From NCBI GenBank assembly GCA_004322045.1, contig SCRN01000049.1, positions 62,001 through 126,000 of the forward strand: a stretch of DNA of 64,000 nucleotides. The letters are read 5' to 3'. The notes beneath the pieces were generated by a model that was not told the origin of the DNA, ran no database searches, and was given only the letters and a program-made list of their open reading frames with translations. Numbering within the stretch: the stretch's first letter is position 1; each line of letters opens with the position of its first letter. Source of the stretch: Paraburkholderia sp. (GTDB lineage: Bacteria > Pseudomonadota > Gammaproteobacteria > Burkholderiales > Burkholderiaceae). The translations under genes were made by a program, and so were the position numbers. This document shows, piece after piece, positions 61,508 through 64,000 of the stretch.

Positions 61508-63598
61508 TTAGCTCTCGCCCGTGACCGAATCGCCCACATTCGCACCGAAAGCCCGTTCGCGCAGCACGGCCAATTGGTCGCGCGCGGCCGCGGCCTTTTC
61601 GAATTCTAGGTTCTTCGCGTGCTCCATCATCTGCTTTTCCAGCCGCTTGATCTCTTTGGCCAGCTCCTTCTCCGACATATCCTCGAACTTCGCGCGCTGC
61701 TGCATTTCTTTGAGTTCGGCACGGGCGTCATCGGCGTTGTAAACACCGTCGATGATGTCTTTGATGCGCTTGACGACGCCGCGCGGGGTAATGCCCATGC
61801 GTTCGTTGTAGGCGATCTGCTTGGCCCGCCGCCGCTCGGTCTCGTCGATCGCGCGACGCATCGAATCGGTCACGCGGTCGCCATACAGAATCGCGGTGCC
61901 GTGAACGTTGCGCGCGGCCCGACCGATCGTTTGTATCAGCGAGCGTTCGGCGCGCAGGAAACCTTCCTTGTCGGCGTCGAGGATCGCGACGAGCGAGACC
62001 TCCGGAATATCGAGCCCCTCGCGCAGCAAGTTGATGCCGACCAGCACGTCGAATGCGCCCAGCCGCAAATCGCGGATGATTTCGACGCGCTCGACGGTAT
62101 CGATGTCGCTATGCAAGTAGCGCACCTTCACGCCATGGTCGGCGAGAAACTCCGTCAACTGCTCCGCCATGCGCTTGGTCAAAACAGTGACGAGCACGCG
62201 CTCGTTGACGGCCACGCGCGCGTTGATCTCACTCAGGATGTCGTCGACCTGCGACGTGGCGGGACGCACCTGCACGAGTGGGTCGACTAGGCCCGTCGGA
62301 CGCACCACCTGCTCGACGACCTGCCCCGTTTGCTTTTTCTCGTAGTCGGCCGGTGTGGCGGAAACGAAGACCGCCTGGCGCATCTTGCGCTCGAACTCGT
62401 GGAACTTCAGCGGCCGGTTATCCAGCGCCGAAGGCAGCCGAAAGCCGTATTGCACGAGATTTTCCTTGCGCGAGCGATCGCCGTTGTACATGGCGTTCAG
62501 CTGCCCGATCAGCACGTGCGATTCGTCGAGCAACATCAGCGCATCGGGCGGCAGGTAATCGACGAGCGTCGGCGGCGGCTCGCCGGGCGCGGCGCCCGAG
62601 AAATGGCGCGAGTAGTTCTCGATACCCTTGCAAAAGCCGAGTTCCTGCAACATTTCCAGATCGAAACGGGTGCGCTGCTCGAGACGCTGCGCCTCGACGA
62701 GCTTGCCTTCGCTATGGAAAAACTCGAGGCGCTCGCGCAACTCCGCTTTGATCGTCTCGACGGCGCGCATGACGGTTTCGCGCGGCGTCACGTAGTGCGA
62801 CGACGGATACACCGTAAAGCGCGGGATCTTTTGCCGCACGCGCCCGGTCAGCGGATCGAACAACTGCAGCGACTCGACCTCGTCGTCGAACAGCTCGATG
62901 CGCAGCGCCATCTCGGCATGCTCGGCTGGAAACACGTCGATCGTATCGCCGCGCACCCGGAATGCGCCGCGCTGGAAATCGGCCTCGTTGCGGTTGTACT
63001 GCATCGCGATCAACCGCGCGATGACGTCGCGCTGACCGATCTTGTCGCCCGTGCGCAGCGTCAAGATCATCTGGTGATACTCGCTTGGGTTGCCGATACC
63101 GTAAATGGCCGACACCGTCGCGACGATCACCACGTCGCGCCGCTCCATCAGGCTCTTGGTGGCCGAAAGCCGCATTTGCTCGATGTGCTCGTTGATCGAC
63201 GAGTCCTTTTCGATGAACAAGTCGCGCTGCGGCACATACGCTTCCGGCTGGTAATAGTCGTAGTACGAAACGAAGTACTCGACCGCATTGCGCGGGAAAA
63301 ACTCGCGAAACTCCGAATAGAGCTGCGCGGCGAGCGTCTTGTTCGGCGCGAACACGATCGCGGGACGGCCGAGCCGGGCGATGACGTTGGCCATCGTGAA
63401 CGTCTTGCCCGAGCCCGTCACGCCGAGCAGCGTCTGGTACGACAAACCGTCCTCGATCCCCTCCACGAGTTGGGCGATGGCGCTCGGCTGGTCGCCGGCC
63501 GGGGGATAGGGCTGATAAAGGTGAAACGGAGAACCCTCGAATTCGACGAACTTCGATTCGTCGAGGGCTTCGGCGGCATGCGGCTGAGCTTCGGACAT
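61508..63598 (-). CDS. uvrB: UvrABC system protein B
   Basis: A 696-residue nucleotide-excision repair helicase. Walker A is [16 protein letters not shown] (residue about 58-73), and [15 protein letters not shown] marks the beta-hairpin that probes damaged DNA. DEXX-type [13 protein letters not shown], the helicase motif IGRAARN and the C-terminal UVR coiled domain ([26 protein letters not shown], in parts) that contacts UvrC are all present. Length is normal. It diverges from the aminotransferase gene. Confidence 0.97.
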   Translation of the reverse strand: MSEAQPHAAEALDESKFVEFEGSPFHLYQPYPPAGDQPSAIAQLVEGIEDGLSYQTLLGVTGSGKTFTMANVIARLGRPAIVFAPNKTLAAQLYSEFREFFPRNAVEYFVSYYDYYQPEAYVPQRDLFIEKDSSINEHIEQMRLSATKSLMERRDVVIVATVSAIYGIGNPSEYHQMILTLRTGDKIGQRDVIARLIAMQYNRNEADFQRGAFRVRGDTIDVFPAEHAEMALRIELFDDEVESLQLFDPLTGRVRQKIPRFTVYPSSHYVTPRETVMRAVETIKAELRERLEFFHSEGKLVEAQRLEQRTRFDLEMLQELGFCKGIENYSRHFSGAAPGEPPPTLVDYLPPDALMLLDESHVLIGQLNAMYNGDRSRKENLVQYGFRLPSALDNRPLKFHEFERKMRQAVFVSATPADYEKKQTGQVVEQVVRPTGLVDPLVQVRPATSQVDDILSEINARVAVNERVLVTVLTKRMAEQLTEFLADHGVKVRYLHSDIDTVERVEIIRDLRLGAFDVLVGINLLREGLDIPEVSLVAILDADKEGFLRAERSLIQTIGRAARNVHGTAILYGDRVTDSMRRAIDETERRRAKQIAYNERMGITPRGVVKRIKDIIDGVYNADDARAELKEMQQRAKFEDMSEKELAKEIKRLEKQMMEHAKNLEFEKAAAARDQLAVLRERAFGANVGDSVTGES

Positions 63599-63901
63599 GG
63601 AAAAGGCGCTTCCTTCGCCGACAAAAGAGCCATTTTAGCGGTTCGCGGGCGCGCGAGCAGTGCCGCGTCCGCTCGCACGCCCGCTCCTTGAAAAAATGCA
63701 CGGTCGTTCAAGCCGGTGGGAGCCGCTTCGCCGTAGAAAACACCCAAAAGCGACGCCTGGATTGGTTACAATCTCACATTCAGCGCCCGCGAAACCGCTC
63801 TCGTCGAGTCGCCCCGTCGAGTCAACCCGCCCGGCGACACCGGCCGGACGAAAGCGGCGCAAGCATCGGCCCGCCAGTTTCTTACTACCGCCATAGACAC
63901 C
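63599..63901. other. Divergent promoter region between uvrB and the aminotransferase gene
   Basis: About 303 bases. A TTGGTTACAAT stretch near 63762-63772 could be part of a promoter for the rightward gene. I did not find a CTGT-N8-ACAG LexA box for uvrB by eye. Confidence 0.4.
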
Positions 63902-64000
63902 ATGTCCCTGTTCTCCGCTGTCGAACTCGCCCCCCGCGACCCGATCCTCGGCCTCAACGAGGCCTTCAACGCCGATACGCGCCCGACCAAAGTCAACCTG
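63902..64000 (+). CDS. Aromatic-amino-acid/aspartate aminotransferase, 3'-truncated by the window edge
   Basis: The first 33 residues, beginning MSLFSAVELAPRDPILGLNE, match the N-terminal end of class I aminotransferases of the TyrB/AspC group, including the conserved DPILGLNEAF segment and the TRPTKVNLG-type end. The rest lies outside the window. These PLP enzymes transfer amino groups between glutamate and aromatic or acidic 2-oxo acids. Confidence 0.85.
   Translation, partial: MSLFSAVELAPRDPILGLNEAFNADTRPTKVNL

Noticed and set aside
62330-63691. A 453-codon plus-strand frame opposite uvrB
   Set aside because: UvrB is fully conserved on the minus strand; the opposite frame has no domain and an atypical composition.
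63599-63901. LexA/SOS box upstream of uvrB
   Set aside because: No CTGT-N8-ACAG sequence was found by eye in the divergent region.
1-64000. CRISPR array
   Set aside because: No run of regularly spaced direct repeats and no cas genes were seen.

Overview
The window looks like a chromosomal segment of a high-GC betaproteobacterium of the Burkholderia/Paraburkholderia group. This is inferred from gene families and local gene order (acs with a DUF4212/sodium-solute symporter pair, class I fumarase, bacterioferritin, murI, bfd, a TonB-like gene, hemP, an ftrABCD-type iron cluster, uvrB, aromatic aminotransferase), not from a database search.

Positions 1-8,350 are a graveyard of mobile DNA. It holds the end of a polytopic membrane protein, half of a tyrosine integrase, a group II intron reverse transcriptase split by a 225-bp non-autonomous element with a visible 5-bp target duplication, three overlapping tyrosine recombinase genes of the recombinase-in-trio (RIT) type, IS21 and IS5 debris, and two paralogous small ribbon-helix-helix-like genes that carry palindromes at matching places. 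An orphan FlhD-like regulator and galU follow.

Positions 10,145-41,343 carry an integrative and conjugative element (ICE) next to a tRNA-Ser(GGA) gene. From left to right these are a DUF4400 protein, a TraD coupling protein and a MOBH-type TraI relaxase (minus strand); a structured oriT-candidate region; a P-type (Trb/VirB) type IV secretion operon (plus strand); a DUF3577 (STY4534-type) ICE protein; an ArdB/KlcA antirestriction protein; and a TraB-like nitrilase-fold membrane protein. A cargo region (30.8-39.8 kb) and the integrase come last. The left end of the element was not found, so galU and the flhD-like gene may be inside or outside it.

The most interesting cargo is a divergent gene pair at 30,851-37,714. 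One gene encodes a Rad50-like ATPase with a CPAC zinc-hook motif. The other encodes a 1,334-residue protein that joins a LexA-type winged helix, a restriction-endonuclease-like domain, a STAND-type P-loop NTPase and a long helical C-terminus. Two GAGTAC-type palindromes lie in their shared promoter region. I read this as a candidate anti-phage system that represses itself through a LexA-like DNA-binding domain. Two unrecognised genes follow it before the integrase.

Positions 41,344-64,000 are ordinary chromosome: an MFS exporter, an acetate-uptake and activation cluster, an EamA transporter, fumarase, then a run of iron-related genes with three visible Fur-box-like sites, a LysR/pirin divergent pair, OsmC, uvrB and the start of an aminotransferase.
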